Assembly: GCA_030849965.1 (NCBI GenBank)
Contig: JAVDKL010000001.1
Coordinates: 2,648,554-2,712,553 of the forward strand
Reading direction: 5' to 3'
Origin: Schauerella fraxinea
GTDB lineage: Bacteria > Pseudomonadota > Gammaproteobacteria > Burkholderiales > Burkholderiaceae_B
Length of the DNA: 64,000 nucleotides
The position numbers and the translations under genes are program-made. This document shows, piece by piece, positions 46,569 to 56,126 of the stretch. The notes beneath the pieces were generated by a model that searched no databases, was not told where the DNA came from, and worked only from the letters and a program-made list of their open reading frames with translations. Within the stretch, counting starts at the first letter, position 1; each line of letters opens with the position of its first letter.

Positions 46569-47831
46569 TTATGCAAAAGTGCGCGTGTCGTCGATGATCT
46601 TGCCGTCGTTGGGCAAACTGCGCGGCGCCACGCACGTGACCGTGGCGCGCAGCTTGGTCACATCCCGCATCGATTCGGCCATGCGGGACGCCAGCGCTTC
46701 CGAGGCCGACGCCGTTTCCACGGCCAGCGTCATGGCGTCGGCGCCCGCTTCGCCCGAAATCGTCAACCGCGCGCGGCCGGCTTCCGGATAACGACGCAAC
46801 ACTTCGGCCACTTGCGAGGGATGCACGAACAAACCGCGCACTTTGGCGGTCTGGTCGGCACGCCCCATCCAGCCCTTGATGCGCATATTGGTGCGGCCGC
46901 ACGGCGAGGTGCCCGACATCAGCGCCGAGAGATCGCCGGTGCCGAACCGTACCAGGGGATAGTCGGGATTGAGCGTGGTGACCACCACTTCGCCCACCTC
47001 GCCTTCCGCCACCGCATCGTCGGTGCCAGGGCGCACGATCTCGAGGATCACGTCTTCGCCCACCACCAGCCCTTCGCGTGCTGCCGTCTCAAAAGCGATC
47101 ATGCCCAGATCGGCGCTGCCGTAGGCCTGATAGCCTTCTACTCCACGCGCCTGCAACCACGTGCGCAAGGACGGCGGAAACGCTTCACCCGACACCAGCG
47201 CGCGTTTGAGCGATGGGAGCGCGACGCCGAGTTCGTCGGCCTTCTCCAAAATGATCTTCAAGAAGCTCGGTGTGCCGGTATAGCCGCCGGGTGCCAGATC
47301 GGCAATCGTGCGCACCTGCTGTTCGGTCTGACCCGTGCCGCCGGGAAACACCGTGCATCCCAAGGCATGCGCCGCCGTTTCCATCATCGAACCCGCGGGC
47401 GAAAAATGGTAGGCGAAGCAGTTGTAGACCAGCTCGCGCGACCGGAAACCCGCGGCATACAGCGCGCGTGCAAACCGCCAGTAATCGGGGCGCCGGCTTT
47501 CCGGTTCGTAGATCGGGCCGGGAGACGAAAACACGCGGGCGGCATCGCCCCAACCGATCGCCGAGAAACCGCCGAAGGCGCTGGCCGCACCGGCGGGCCC
47601 CGCCTCGCGCGCCGCCGTTTGCGCCTCGAGCAAGGCGTGCTTGCGCAACACCGGCACCCGTTCAAGCGCCGCGCGCGACGTGACGGCCTGGGGATCCACG
47701 CCCGCCAACTGCCGCGCAACGGCCGGCGCACGCGCCACAGCTTGCGCCAGCGTCGCGGGCAGCGCGTGCATCAGCGCCTGCTCACGCGCTTCGGGCGCGC
47801 GCGTCTCCAATGCATCGAAAAATTCTGCCAT
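46569..47831 (-). CDS. Phenylacetate-CoA ligase-family protein (PaaK-like)
   Basis: Adenylate-forming ligase of 420 aa. Recognisable pieces include GFGxxS-like FGGFSAIGW, YQAYGSADLGMIAFE, GEVGEVVVTTLNPDYPLVRFGTGDLS and the hinge CGRTNMRIKGWMGRADQTAKVRGLFVHP. The usual Ser/Thr/Gly-rich ATP loop of PaaK reads VFSSPGPIYEPE here, so it belongs to a divergent subgroup. It is the last gene of the acyl-CoA synthetase/Liv operon. It probably activates an aromatic or branched acid imported by that transporter, but the substrate is not known. Confidence 0.82.
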   Translation of the reverse strand: MAEFFDALETRAPEAREQALMHALPATLAQAVARAPAVARQLAGVDPQAVTSRAALERVPVLRKHALLEAQTAAREAGPAGAASAFGGFSAIGWGDAARVFSSPGPIYEPESRRPDYWRFARALYAAGFRSRELVYNCFAYHFSPAGSMMETAAHALGCTVFPGGTGQTEQQVRTIADLAPGGYTGTPSFLKIILEKADELGVALPSLKRALVSGEAFPPSLRTWLQARGVEGYQAYGSADLGMIAFETAAREGLVVGEDVILEIVRPGTDDAVAEGEVGEVVVTTLNPDYPLVRFGTGDLSALMSGTSPCGRTNMRIKGWMGRADQTAKVRGLFVHPSQVAEVLRRYPEAGRARLTISGEAGADAMTLAVETASASEALASRMAESMRDVTKLRATVTCVAPRSLPNDGKIIDDTRTFA

Positions 47832-47856
47832 GTGAACCTCTGAATGGGAGTGCCGG

Positions 47857-48705
47857 TTAGGCCAGCCAGCGCTTGCGCCGGCGATAGAATTTGTTGTCGC
47901 GAAAGCTCTTGCGCTCGCCGCTGGCGATGCCCAGATAAAACTCTTTCACGTCTTCGTTGCGCGCCAGGGCACTGGCTTCGCCGTCCATCATGACGCGGCC
48001 GTTTTCGAGGATGTAGCCGTAATCGGCGTACCGCAACGCGATATTCGTGTTTTGTTCAGCGAGCAGAAAACTCACCTTTTCGCGCGTATTCAAATCGCGC
48101 ACGATGTGAAAGATTTCCTCCACGATCTGCGGCGCCAGTCCCATGGAAGGCTCATCCAGCAAAATCATGTGCGGGTCGGCCATCAACGCGCGGCCGATCG
48201 CCGTCATTTGCTGTTCGCCGCCCGACGTGTAGCCTGCCTGACTGGTCCGGCGTTGCTTGAGGCGAGGAAAATACGCATACACGCGCTCGAGCGCGGCGTT
48301 CATGTCGCCCCGACTCAAGCGGCGTGTATACGCACCGGACAGCAGATTTTCCTCGATCGTCAGATGCGCGAAGCAATGACGACCCTCCATGACCTGCACC
48401 ACGCCGCGCTTGACCATATCGGCCGGCGTGAGCTTATCGACCCGCTCGTTGCGATAGCGGATCTCGCCCTTGGTGACATCGCCGCGCTCGCCTTGCAGCA
48501 GATTGGAAATCGCCCGCAGCGTGGTGGTTTTGCCGGCCCCGTTGGCACCCAGGAGCGCCACGATGCGCCCCAGAGGCACCTGCAGCGACACGCCTTTGAG
48601 CACGAGGATCACATGGTTGTAGATCACCTCGATGCCGTTGACGTCCAGCAGCAGTTCGGGCGCCGGGACAGCCGCGGACGGCAATTGAGCGGGCGATTCG
48701 ATCAT
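47857..48705 (-). CDS. livF: Branched-chain/aromatic-acid ABC transporter ATP-binding protein (LivF type)
   Basis: ABC ATPase of 282 aa. Walker A is LLGANGAGKTTT, the signature is TSGGEQQMTAIGRALM, and Walker B is MILLDEPSMGLAP. The C-terminal extension of about 35 residues (GERKSFRDNKFYRRRKRWLA) is longer than E. coli LivF and seen in the Burkholderiales subgroup. The start at 48705 (MIESPAQLPS) was chosen. It lies 13 bp after the binding-protein gene. Confidence 0.92.
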   Translation of the reverse strand: MIESPAQLPSAAVPAPELLLDVNGIEVIYNHVILVLKGVSLQVPLGRIVALLGANGAGKTTTLRAISNLLQGERGDVTKGEIRYRNERVDKLTPADMVKRGVVQVMEGRHCFAHLTIEENLLSGAYTRRLSRGDMNAALERVYAYFPRLKQRRTSQAGYTSGGEQQMTAIGRALMADPHMILLDEPSMGLAPQIVEEIFHIVRDLNTREKVSFLLAEQNTNIALRYADYGYILENGRVMMDGEASALARNEDVKEFYLGIASGERKSFRDNKFYRRRKRWLA

Positions 48706-48718
48706 GACGCGTCTCCGA

Positions 48719-50056
48719 TCAGCCGCAGGTACGCGGCGTGATGTTCTTCTCTTTGGCGTAGCGGGCCGCGGCATCCTTGACCAACGGGCCCACGATCGAC
48801 TTGTCCGACGTGTACCAGTCCGACACGATGTTGAACTTCGCGCCGTCCCACTGCACGATGCGCGACCAGTCATCGCCCATGTGATTGGCGCACGAGGTTT
48901 TCACCGGCCGCATGATGTCGCCAAAGCCCAGCGCATCGAGACGCTCTTGCGTGAGGTTGAGGTTTTCAAAGCCCCAGCGCACCTGCTCCGACGTCATCGA
49001 TTTGCCCTTGCCGTACTTTTCCTGCGCGGCGCGGATCGCTTCCACCTGCAGCATCGAGATCATCATGCCGCGCGTGTGTGCCAAGGTACCCAACGTCGTG
49101 GTGCCGCTACGGTCGGCGCCCTCACCCTTGTCGTAGACGAACTTCTTGAGGTCGTCATAGACCTTGCCTTTGGCGCCGCTGTTGTGAATCGTGACGGCGT
49201 TGTAGCCCTTGGCGACCGGTCCCAGATCCTTCACGTCGCCTTCCGAGCCCGCCCACCAGATCGCGTACATTTTTTCGCGCGGATAGCCGCTGGCCTGGGC
49301 TTCACGAATGGCCGTCGGCGTCATGATGCCGGCGCTCCAGAGCAGCACGTAGTCGGGCCGCTGCTGGCGAATCTGCAGCCAGGTCGACTTTTGTTCGACG
49401 CCAGGCGCCGTGACCGGGAAGAGCGACAACGCAAAACCGTTTTTCTCGGCCCGCTTTTGCAGCAGCGCGATCGGCTCCTTGCCGTACGGCGAGTCGTGAT
49501 AAACCAGCGCGATCTTCTTGCCCTTGAGCTTGTCTTCACCGCCTTCCTTCTTGGCGATGTCCTGGATCATCGTGTCGGCCGCAGTCCAGTATGTGCCCAA
49601 CAACGGGAAGTTCCATTCGAACACCGTGCCGTCGGCCGATTGCGAGAGGCCATAGCCCACCGTTTCAACCGGCACCTTGTCGATCGGTGCCTTGTCGCTG
49701 ATGGCGAAGGTGATGCCCGTGCTTTGCGAATCGAAGCCCGATGCGCCGGTGGGGCCCTGGCTCTTCAGGCGCTCATAGCACTCCACACCGCGATCCGTGG
49801 CATACGCCGTTTCGCATTCTTCATACGTGATTTTCACGCCGTTGACGCCGCCATCGCGCGCGTTGACCAGCTTGAGGTAATCCAATTTGCCGTCGGCCCA
49901 AGGAATCCCCAACGGCGCGAACGAGCCGGTGCGGTAAACCAGCAGCGGCACGAACTGATCGGCCGCCTGGGCCGGCATTGCGATGGCGCCCATGGCGCTT
50001 GCCACGCCGGCGACCGCCAACATGCGTGCGACGGACTTGATGTTCAGACGTTTCAT
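48719..50056 (-). CDS. Liv-type ABC transporter substrate-binding protein
   Basis: Periplasmic binding protein of 445 aa with a signal peptide (MKRLNIKSVARMLAVAGVASAMG to PAQAAD). It keeps the type-1 fold features GGVNGVKITYEECETAYATDRGVECYERLKSQG and the lobe linker SDKAPIDKVPVETVGYG. It is larger than LivJ (about 370), as in binding proteins for aromatic acids. The gene sits within the livG-H-M operon, 145 bp after livM. The ligand is unknown. Confidence 0.9.
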   Translation of the reverse strand: MKRLNIKSVARMLAVAGVASAMGAIAMPAQAADQFVPLLVYRTGSFAPLGIPWADGKLDYLKLVNARDGGVNGVKITYEECETAYATDRGVECYERLKSQGPTGASGFDSQSTGITFAISDKAPIDKVPVETVGYGLSQSADGTVFEWNFPLLGTYWTAADTMIQDIAKKEGGEDKLKGKKIALVYHDSPYGKEPIALLQKRAEKNGFALSLFPVTAPGVEQKSTWLQIRQQRPDYVLLWSAGIMTPTAIREAQASGYPREKMYAIWWAGSEGDVKDLGPVAKGYNAVTIHNSGAKGKVYDDLKKFVYDKGEGADRSGTTTLGTLAHTRGMMISMLQVEAIRAAQEKYGKGKSMTSEQVRWGFENLNLTQERLDALGFGDIMRPVKTSCANHMGDDWSRIVQWDGAKFNIVSDWYTSDKSIVGPLVKDAAARYAKEKNITPRTCG

Positions 50057-50201
50057 CTCCACTACCTCCAGACGGTGTGCCAGCACACCAGGATTGGCCC
50101 GGTCTATTGCCAGGTATTCAATTGGCGCCGAAGCATGCTTCAGCGGCCTTGTTCAGTACGTCGATACTTGGTACTTAAAGACTATCGGTTCATCTCACAC
50201 T

Positions 50202-51266
50202 TCAATGCGGAAACGGCCAGATACGCAGCTTCTCGCGGCCGATGCTCCACAACCGCGCCAGACCATGCGGCTCGGCGATCAGGAAGAACACGATCAGCGC
50301 GCCAAACACCATATGCTCGATATGCACGATCAGATCCACCGGCAACGGCAAACCCAGCCAACGCGGAATGCCCGACAGCGCCACCGGCACCAGCACGATG
50401 AACGCCGCGCCGTAGAAGCTGCCGACGATCGAGCCGAGCCCGCCGATGATCACCATGAAAAGCAATTGGAACGAGCGGCTGAGATCGAACGCCAGCGGCT
50501 CCCATGAGCCCAGATGAATGAAGCCCCACAGTGCGCCGGCCACGCCCACGATGAACGAGCTCACCGCGAAGGCCGTGAGCTTGGCGTACATGGGCCGGAT
50601 GCCGATCACCGCTGCTGCCACGTCCATGTCGCGAATCGCCATCCATTGACGGCCGAGCGCGCCGCGCACGAGGTTCTTGGCCATCAGCGAAAACACCACG
50701 ACGAAGAGCAGCACGAACAGATACTTCTGCATCGCGCTTTGCACCGGCAAGCCGAAGGCAAATAGCGCCGGCACCGATACGTTGCCCGACGACGAGTAGT
50801 TGGTGAAGAACGGGATACGCAGAAAGGCCCAGTCGATGAAGAACTGCGCCGCCAGCGTCGCCACAGCGAGATACAGGCCGCGAATGCGCAAGCTGGGAAT
50901 GCCGAACGCCACACCCACCACCGTGGCGCATATGCCGCCCAGCAGAATCTGCAGCAGCAGCGGCATGCCCGGAAAGCGCGTGCCGAAGTTCCAGGCCGCA
51001 TAGGCGCCCACCGCCATGAACGCGCCGGTGCCCAGCGAGATCTGGCCGCAATACCCCACCAGGATATTCAAGCCCACAGCAGCCAGCGACAAAATCAGGA
51101 AGGGAATCAGAATGGCGCGCAGCAGATAGTCGCTTGCCAACATCGGCACGCCGATGAACGCGATCGCAAGCAGAATGAAGATGGCAACGCGATCCTGCAG
51201 GATCGGAAAGATCTGCTGATCGGCGGCGTAGCTGGTTTTGAATTGACCGTTTTCGCGATAGAACAT
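50202..51266 (-). CDS. livM: Liv-type ABC transporter permease (LivM)
   Basis: Membrane subunit of 354 aa with eight or more hydrophobic segments. The family stretch LAAVGLNILVGYCGQISLGTGAFMAVGAYAAWN and the EAA-like loop region around IGIRPMYAKLTAFAVSSFIVGVAGAL are clear. It lies 12 bp after livH. Confidence 0.93.
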   Translation of the reverse strand: MFYRENGQFKTSYAADQQIFPILQDRVAIFILLAIAFIGVPMLASDYLLRAILIPFLILSLAAVGLNILVGYCGQISLGTGAFMAVGAYAAWNFGTRFPGMPLLLQILLGGICATVVGVAFGIPSLRIRGLYLAVATLAAQFFIDWAFLRIPFFTNYSSSGNVSVPALFAFGLPVQSAMQKYLFVLLFVVVFSLMAKNLVRGALGRQWMAIRDMDVAAAVIGIRPMYAKLTAFAVSSFIVGVAGALWGFIHLGSWEPLAFDLSRSFQLLFMVIIGGLGSIVGSFYGAAFIVLVPVALSGIPRWLGLPLPVDLIVHIEHMVFGALIVFFLIAEPHGLARLWSIGREKLRIWPFPH

Positions 51267-51278
51267 GGCGGTGTTTCC

Positions 51279-52208
51279 TCAGACCCGGTCGATGATTTTT
51301 TCGCCGAACAGCCCTTGTGGCCGAAACAGCAGGAAGACGAGGGCAAGGACGTAGGCAAACCAGATTTCGATGCCGCCGCCCACGAACGGGCCCAGATACA
51401 CCTCCGAGAGCTTTTCGCCGACGCCAATGATGAGGCCGCCGATGATGGCGCCCGGCACCGAGGTCAAGCCGCCCAAAATCACCACGGGCAACGCCCGCAG
51501 CGCCGCTGTCGAGAGCGTGAACTGCACGCCGAACTTCGATCCCCAGATCACGCCCGCCACCAGCGCCACCAGCCCCGCCACGCACCAGACGATGACCCAG
51601 ATGCGATTGAGCGGAATGCCGATGGATTGCGCCGCCTGATGGTCGTCAGCCACTGCGCGCAACGCGCGCCCGGTGGCCGTGAACTGAAAGAACACGGCCA
51701 GTGCCGCGACCAGCAATGCAGCGATCACCGCGGCCGTCAGATCTTCCAGACTGATCAACAAACCGCCCTCAAAGATCGATTCGAGAATGAACATCGGCTC
51801 CTTGGGCATGCCCACATTGATCGAATACACCGAACTGCCGAAGGCGATCTGGCCGGCGCCGTCAAGGAAATAGCTGATGCCCAGCGTGGCCATGAGCAAG
51901 GTGGCCAGATCCTGGTTGACCAGATGCCGCAGCACCAACCGCTCGATCACCACCGCCAGCAAGAACATGATCGCTGCCGCCACGATGAACGCCAGTACGT
52001 TGGCCAGCAGCATGTTCTCGAAGCCGAACCAGCGCGGAATCCATTCCGAAAAGCGCGCCATGGCAAGTGCGGCGACCAGCACCATCGCGCCTTGCGCGAA
52101 GTTGAAGACGCCGGACGCCTTGAAGATCAACACGAAGCCCAGGCCGATCAGCGCGTACAGCATGCCGCTCATCAAACCGCCGAACAGGGTTTCCAAAAAG
52201 AATGCCAT
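51279..52208 (-). CDS. livH: Liv-type ABC transporter permease (LivH)
   Basis: Membrane subunit of 309 aa with about eight transmembrane helices. Typical LivH segments are GLMSGMLYALIGLGFVLIFKASGVFNFAQG at the N-terminus, GRALRAVADDHQAAQSIGI (cytoplasmic coupling loop) and LGGLTSVPGAIIGGLIIG. It lies between livG and livM in the operon. Confidence 0.94.
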   Translation of the reverse strand: MAFFLETLFGGLMSGMLYALIGLGFVLIFKASGVFNFAQGAMVLVAALAMARFSEWIPRWFGFENMLLANVLAFIVAAAIMFLLAVVIERLVLRHLVNQDLATLLMATLGISYFLDGAGQIAFGSSVYSINVGMPKEPMFILESIFEGGLLISLEDLTAAVIAALLVAALAVFFQFTATGRALRAVADDHQAAQSIGIPLNRIWVIVWCVAGLVALVAGVIWGSKFGVQFTLSTAALRALPVVILGGLTSVPGAIIGGLIIGVGEKLSEVYLGPFVGGGIEIWFAYVLALVFLLFRPQGLFGEKIIDRV

Positions 52209-52229
52209 GGTGTGTGTTCCCTCGTCCGC

Positions 52230-53030
52230 TTAGTGGGCCACGCCGAGATAGGCGCGCACGACATCTTCGTTGGCGCGCACCGCTTCGGGCTCGCCGTCGC
52301 CGATCTTTTTGCCGTAATCCAGCACCACAACGCGATCCGAGATATCCATCACCACGCCCATGTCATGCTCGATCAATACGATGGTGGTGCCGAACTCGTC
52401 GTTCACGTCGAGAATGAAGCGGCTCATGTCCTGCTTCTCTTCGATGTTCATGCCGGCCATCGGCTCGTCGAGCAGCAGGATGCGCGGCTCCATCGCCAGC
52501 GCGCGTCCTAGATCGACGCGCTTTTGCAGGCCATACGGCAAGCGGCCAACCGGTGTTTTTCGAAACGCCTGGATCTCCAGAAAATCGATGATGTTCTCGA
52601 CGAACTGGCGATGTTGCATCTCTTCGCGCGCGGCGGGCCCCAGCCGGATCGCTTGCGCGAAGAGGCTGCTGGTCATGCGCAGATTGCGGCCGGCCATGAT
52701 GTTGTCCAGCACACTCATGCCCTTGAACAATGCCAAATTCTGGAACGTGCGCGCCACACCCATCTCGGCCGCGCGCCGCGGCGTCATGCGGCGGAATTGC
52801 TCCCCGTGCAGATGGATCTCGCCTTGCTGCGGCGTATACACGCCATTGATCACGTTGAGCATCGAGCTCTTGCCGGCGCCGTTGGGGCCGATGATGGCGC
52901 GAATCTCATGCTCGCGCACATCGAAAGAAATATCGGTGAGCGCCTTCACGCCACCGAAAGCCAGCGAGATGTGTTGCAGATCGAGGATGACCTCGCCGAT
53001 GCGGTCGTTGCGGGATGTCGATTGCGTCAT
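52230..53030 (-). CDS. livG: Liv-type ABC transporter ATP-binding protein (LivG)
   Basis: ABC ATPase of 266 aa. Walker A is IGPNGAGKSS, the signature region is LPYGLQKRVDLGRALA and Walker B is ILLLDEPMAGMN. The C-terminal BCA domain (KKIGDGEPEAVRANEDVVRAYLG) matches LivG. Its start is 2 bp after the stop of the acyl-CoA synthetase gene, which shows a common transcript. Confidence 0.94.
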   Translation of the reverse strand: MTQSTSRNDRIGEVILDLQHISLAFGGVKALTDISFDVREHEIRAIIGPNGAGKSSMLNVINGVYTPQQGEIHLHGEQFRRMTPRRAAEMGVARTFQNLALFKGMSVLDNIMAGRNLRMTSSLFAQAIRLGPAAREEMQHRQFVENIIDFLEIQAFRKTPVGRLPYGLQKRVDLGRALAMEPRILLLDEPMAGMNIEEKQDMSRFILDVNDEFGTTIVLIEHDMGVVMDISDRVVVLDYGKKIGDGEPEAVRANEDVVRAYLGVAH

Positions 53031-53032
53031 GA

Positions 53033-55012
53033 TCAGGCTGCCTTGGCTTGCGCGCGCACGGGGAGCGTGCGAGCCGTGGCGATCCGCAGGTCGGCCGAAA
53101 CGCGGCCGGAGCGGCCGTCTTCGAACTTCACTTCGGTATCGATGTATTGGCTGGTGCGGCCCTCGAACAAGGCTTCGACCAGCACGGCATATTTGGTGGC
53201 GATGAAGGCGCGGCGAACCTTGCGGGTGCGCGTCAGCTCGTCGTCATCGGGATCCAGCTCCTTGTGCAGAATCAAAAACCGATGGATCTGCGAGCCCGAC
53301 AACTGCGGGTCGCCCGCGAGATCGGCATTCACTTGCTCCACACATTCGGTGATGAGGGCGTACACCTCGGTCTTGCTCGCCAGATCGGTGTAGCCGGCGT
53401 ACGGCATGCCGCGGCGCTCGGCCCAGTTGCCCACGGCTTCGAGATCGATGTTGATGAAGGCGCACACCTCGTCGCGATTGGCACCGAAGGCCACCGCTTC
53501 CTTGATGAACGGAAAGAACTTGAGCTTGTTCTCGATGTACTTGGGTGCAAACAGGCCGCCGTCGGCCAGCTTGCCCACATCCTTGGCGCGGTCGATGATC
53601 TTGAGCTGCCCTTCTTCGTCCAGATAACCCGCGTCGCCCGTGAGAAACCAACCCTCCGCGTCGAACGCGTCGCGCGTGGCATCGGGGTTGCCGTAGTACG
53701 CCTTGAAGAGCCCCGGACTTTTCACCAAGATCTCACCGTTGCCGGCGATTTTGATTTGCACACCTGCCACTGGGGGACCCACGGTATCGGCCCGCACCCG
53801 GCCATCGGCCTGCACGCACACGAATACCGACGTCTCGGTCGATCCGTACAGCTGCTTGAGATTGATGCCGATCGAGCGATAGAACACGAACAAGTCGGGC
53901 CCGATGGCTTCGCCGGCGGTATAGGCCACCCTTACGCGGCTCATGCCCAGGCTGTTGCGCAACGGGCCGTATACGCAGATATTGCCGACGCCGTATTTGA
54001 AGCGGTCCCAGCCACTCACCGCTTCGCCATCGAAAATGCGCGTTCCGACGCGGCTCGCCAGGGCCATCGCGCGCTTGTACATGGCGCGCTTGATCCGGCT
54101 TGCGTCTTCCATGCGAATCGTCACCTGCGTGAGCAAGGCTTCGAGCACCCGCGGCGGCGCAAAGTAATAGGTGGGGCCGATATCGCGCATATCGATCGCC
54201 ACCGTTTCGGGCGACTCGGGATGGTTGACGGTAAACCCCGTCACCAACAACTGCGTGTACGAAAACATGTTCTGCCCGATCCAGGCGGGCGGCAGATAGG
54301 CCAGCACGTCTTCGCGATCGGTGAGGTTTTCAAGCGCGGCGATCGCTTGCGCACGGTCGATCAACGCATGGTGGGTGAGCACCACGCCCTTGGGCTTGCC
54401 AGTGGTGCCCGAGGTGTAGAACATCGCGGCGGTATCGTCCGGGCGCACCGCAGCCGCAGCCTGGGTCACGTAATCGGGATGCGCGGCGGCATGATCGCGG
54501 CCTTGCTGCTCGGCGGCTTCCCAGGCGACCAGCATCGGATCGCTGTAGTGGCGCAACCCGCGTGGGTCGTCGTACACCACATAGGCCAGATCGGGGCATT
54601 GCCCACGGATCTCCAGCATCTTGTCGACCTGTTCCTGATCCTCCACCACCGCCACGCGCACGGCGGCATCCTGCAGCACGTAAACCATCTCCTGCGCCAC
54701 GGCATCCTGGTAGAGCGGCACCGGAATCGCGCCCAGCATCTGCGTGGCCATCATCGCGATATACAAGCGGGGCCGGTTCTCGCCCACCACGGCCACGTGC
54801 TGGCCGGATTGCACGCCAAGCGCCGCCAGGCCGTGCGCCATGGCGCGGGCCGCATCGGCAACGTCGCGCCAGGACAAGGTCTGCCAGATGCCGAGATCCT
54901 TCTCGCGGATCGCGGGCCGGTCGCCGCGAACGGCGGCATGGGCGAACAACAGCGACGGAAAAGTATCCGTCGCTGCCGGCATCGGTGGGGATGCGGGCAG
55001 GGCGTGCTCCAC
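53033..55012 (-). CDS. Long-chain-type acyl-CoA synthetase (AMP-binding)
   Basis: Adenylate-forming enzyme of 659 aa that activates a carboxylic acid to its CoA thioester. The ATP loop MFYTSGTTGKPKGVVLTHHAL is at about residue 195. LYGSTETSVFVCV, WFLTGDAGYLDEEG and the hinge IDRAKDVGKLADGGLFAPKYIENKLK are intact. It heads the operon with livGHMJF and a PaaK-like gene, suggesting uptake coupled to activation of an external acid. The substrate is unknown. It diverges from a Crp-family regulator that may control it. Confidence 0.92.
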   Translation of the reverse strand: MEHALPASPPMPAATDTFPSLLFAHAAVRGDRPAIREKDLGIWQTLSWRDVADAARAMAHGLAALGVQSGQHVAVVGENRPRLYIAMMATQMLGAIPVPLYQDAVAQEMVYVLQDAAVRVAVVEDQEQVDKMLEIRGQCPDLAYVVYDDPRGLRHYSDPMLVAWEAAEQQGRDHAAAHPDYVTQAAAAVRPDDTAAMFYTSGTTGKPKGVVLTHHALIDRAQAIAALENLTDREDVLAYLPPAWIGQNMFSYTQLLVTGFTVNHPESPETVAIDMRDIGPTYYFAPPRVLEALLTQVTIRMEDASRIKRAMYKRAMALASRVGTRIFDGEAVSGWDRFKYGVGNICVYGPLRNSLGMSRVRVAYTAGEAIGPDLFVFYRSIGINLKQLYGSTETSVFVCVQADGRVRADTVGPPVAGVQIKIAGNGEILVKSPGLFKAYYGNPDATRDAFDAEGWFLTGDAGYLDEEGQLKIIDRAKDVGKLADGGLFAPKYIENKLKFFPFIKEAVAFGANRDEVCAFINIDLEAVGNWAERRGMPYAGYTDLASKTEVYALITECVEQVNADLAGDPQLSGSQIHRFLILHKELDPDDDELTRTRKVRRAFIATKYAVLVEALFEGRTSQYIDTEVKFEDGRSGRVSADLRIATARTLPVRAQAKAA

Positions 55013-55164
55013 GTTGTCTCCTGTCGGTCATTCCGCCGTCTGTTGAACGCCGGATGCCGCTGCTTTTAGATGTTTAGATTTATTGCAGGACATAAGGTAT
55101 AAGCATTTAGCGCCGACCAACTGTCGTGAGCATGACATTCGCGCACGTTCAAGGGTATACACCG

Positions 55165-55905
55165 ATGCAGCTGTCCGACTCCCTCCACCTTGCCGCCGCC
55201 TGGTTTCGTCAACTCGACGCCGACCAACGCGCCCGCGTGGAGCAGGACATCGCGGTGGCCCATATCGGCGCCGGCGCGATCGTGGAACGCAAAGGCGAAC
55301 TCGCCCAGGCCTGGATCGGCGTGCTGTCGGGATTGGTGAAAGTGTCGGTGGCCAATGCCGACGGCAAGCAGGCCTCGCTCACCGGCGTGCCGGCCGGTGG
55401 CTGGATCGGCGAGGGGTCGCTACTGAAACACGAGATCCGCAAGTACGACGTGGTCGCGCTGCGCGACAGTGCCATTGCGCGCCTGCCGGCCGCCACCTTC
55501 GAATGGCTGCTGGACACCAGCTTTCCGTTCAATCGCTATCTGCTGCATCAGCTCAACGAACGCGTCGCGCAATTCATCGGCAAAGCCGAAAACGATCGGC
55601 TGCTCGACGCCGATGCACGCGTCGCCCGCTGCCTGGCCGAACTCTTCAATCCCCTGCTCTATCCCGGCATGGGAATGCGGCTGGCGATCACGCAGGAAGA
55701 GGTCGGCTATCTCGCCCGCGTCTCGCGCCAGCGCGCCAATCAGGCCTTGAGCACGCTGGAATCGGCGGGCCTGCTGCATGTGGAATACGGCGCCGTGCGG
55801 GTGCTCGATATCGACGGCCTGAAGCGGTACAAGGGCGACGAAGACGCGCAGCACGCCGAAGACAAACTCGCCGCGCGCAAGGCGGCGCAAACGCATTCGG
55901 CTTGA
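55165..55905 (+). CDS. Crp/Fnr-family transcriptional regulator
   Basis: Regulator of 246 aa from ATG 55165, which has an AAGGG ribosome site 9 nt upstream; a GTG at 55126 would add 13 residues. The N-terminal half is a cyclic-nucleotide-binding-type beta-roll (GAGAIVERKGELAQAWIGVLSGLVKVS, GGWIGEGSLLK). The C-terminal half is a Crp-type winged helix (MRLAITQEEVGYLARVSRQRANQALSTLESAGLL). No Fnr-type cysteine cluster is present. It is divergent from the acyl-CoA synthetase operon over about 150 bp, which makes it the best candidate regulator of that operon. Confidence 0.9.
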   Translation: MQLSDSLHLAAAWFRQLDADQRARVEQDIAVAHIGAGAIVERKGELAQAWIGVLSGLVKVSVANADGKQASLTGVPAGGWIGEGSLLKHEIRKYDVVALRDSAIARLPAATFEWLLDTSFPFNRYLLHQLNERVAQFIGKAENDRLLDADARVARCLAELFNPLLYPGMGMRLAITQEEVGYLARVSRQRANQALSTLESAGLLHVEYGAVRVLDIDGLKRYKGDEDAQHAEDKLAARKAAQTHSA

Positions 55906-55920
55906 CGTGATTCAGGTGCA

Positions 55921-55983
55921 GCACCGTCGATCCGGCGGATCGGCTCGGCATGCCTCGTGCGCGGCACCGTCGATCCGGCGGAT
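55921..55983. repeat. 20-bp direct repeat pair
   Basis: The 20-mer GCACCGTCGATCCGGCGGAT occurs at 55921-55940 and 55964-55983, a period of 43 bp, in the 221-bp gap between the Crp-type gene and the phosphoesterase gene. No gene is seen in this gap. Confidence 0.8.
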
Positions 55984-56126
55984 GCGCATTCGCCTTGTTC
56001 GTCAACGATGCGGGCCATAAATGATTGGACGCGCATGACCTGGACATCCACCACCGAGACACTCGAAGCGATGGCCCTATCGGCGGTGCTGCGCCCATTA
56101 CACCGTCCGCGATATCATTGACCCAA

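Noticed and set aside
53048-55069. 673-codon plus-strand open frame
   Set aside because: Antisense shadow of the acyl-CoA synthetase gene; no recognisable domain.
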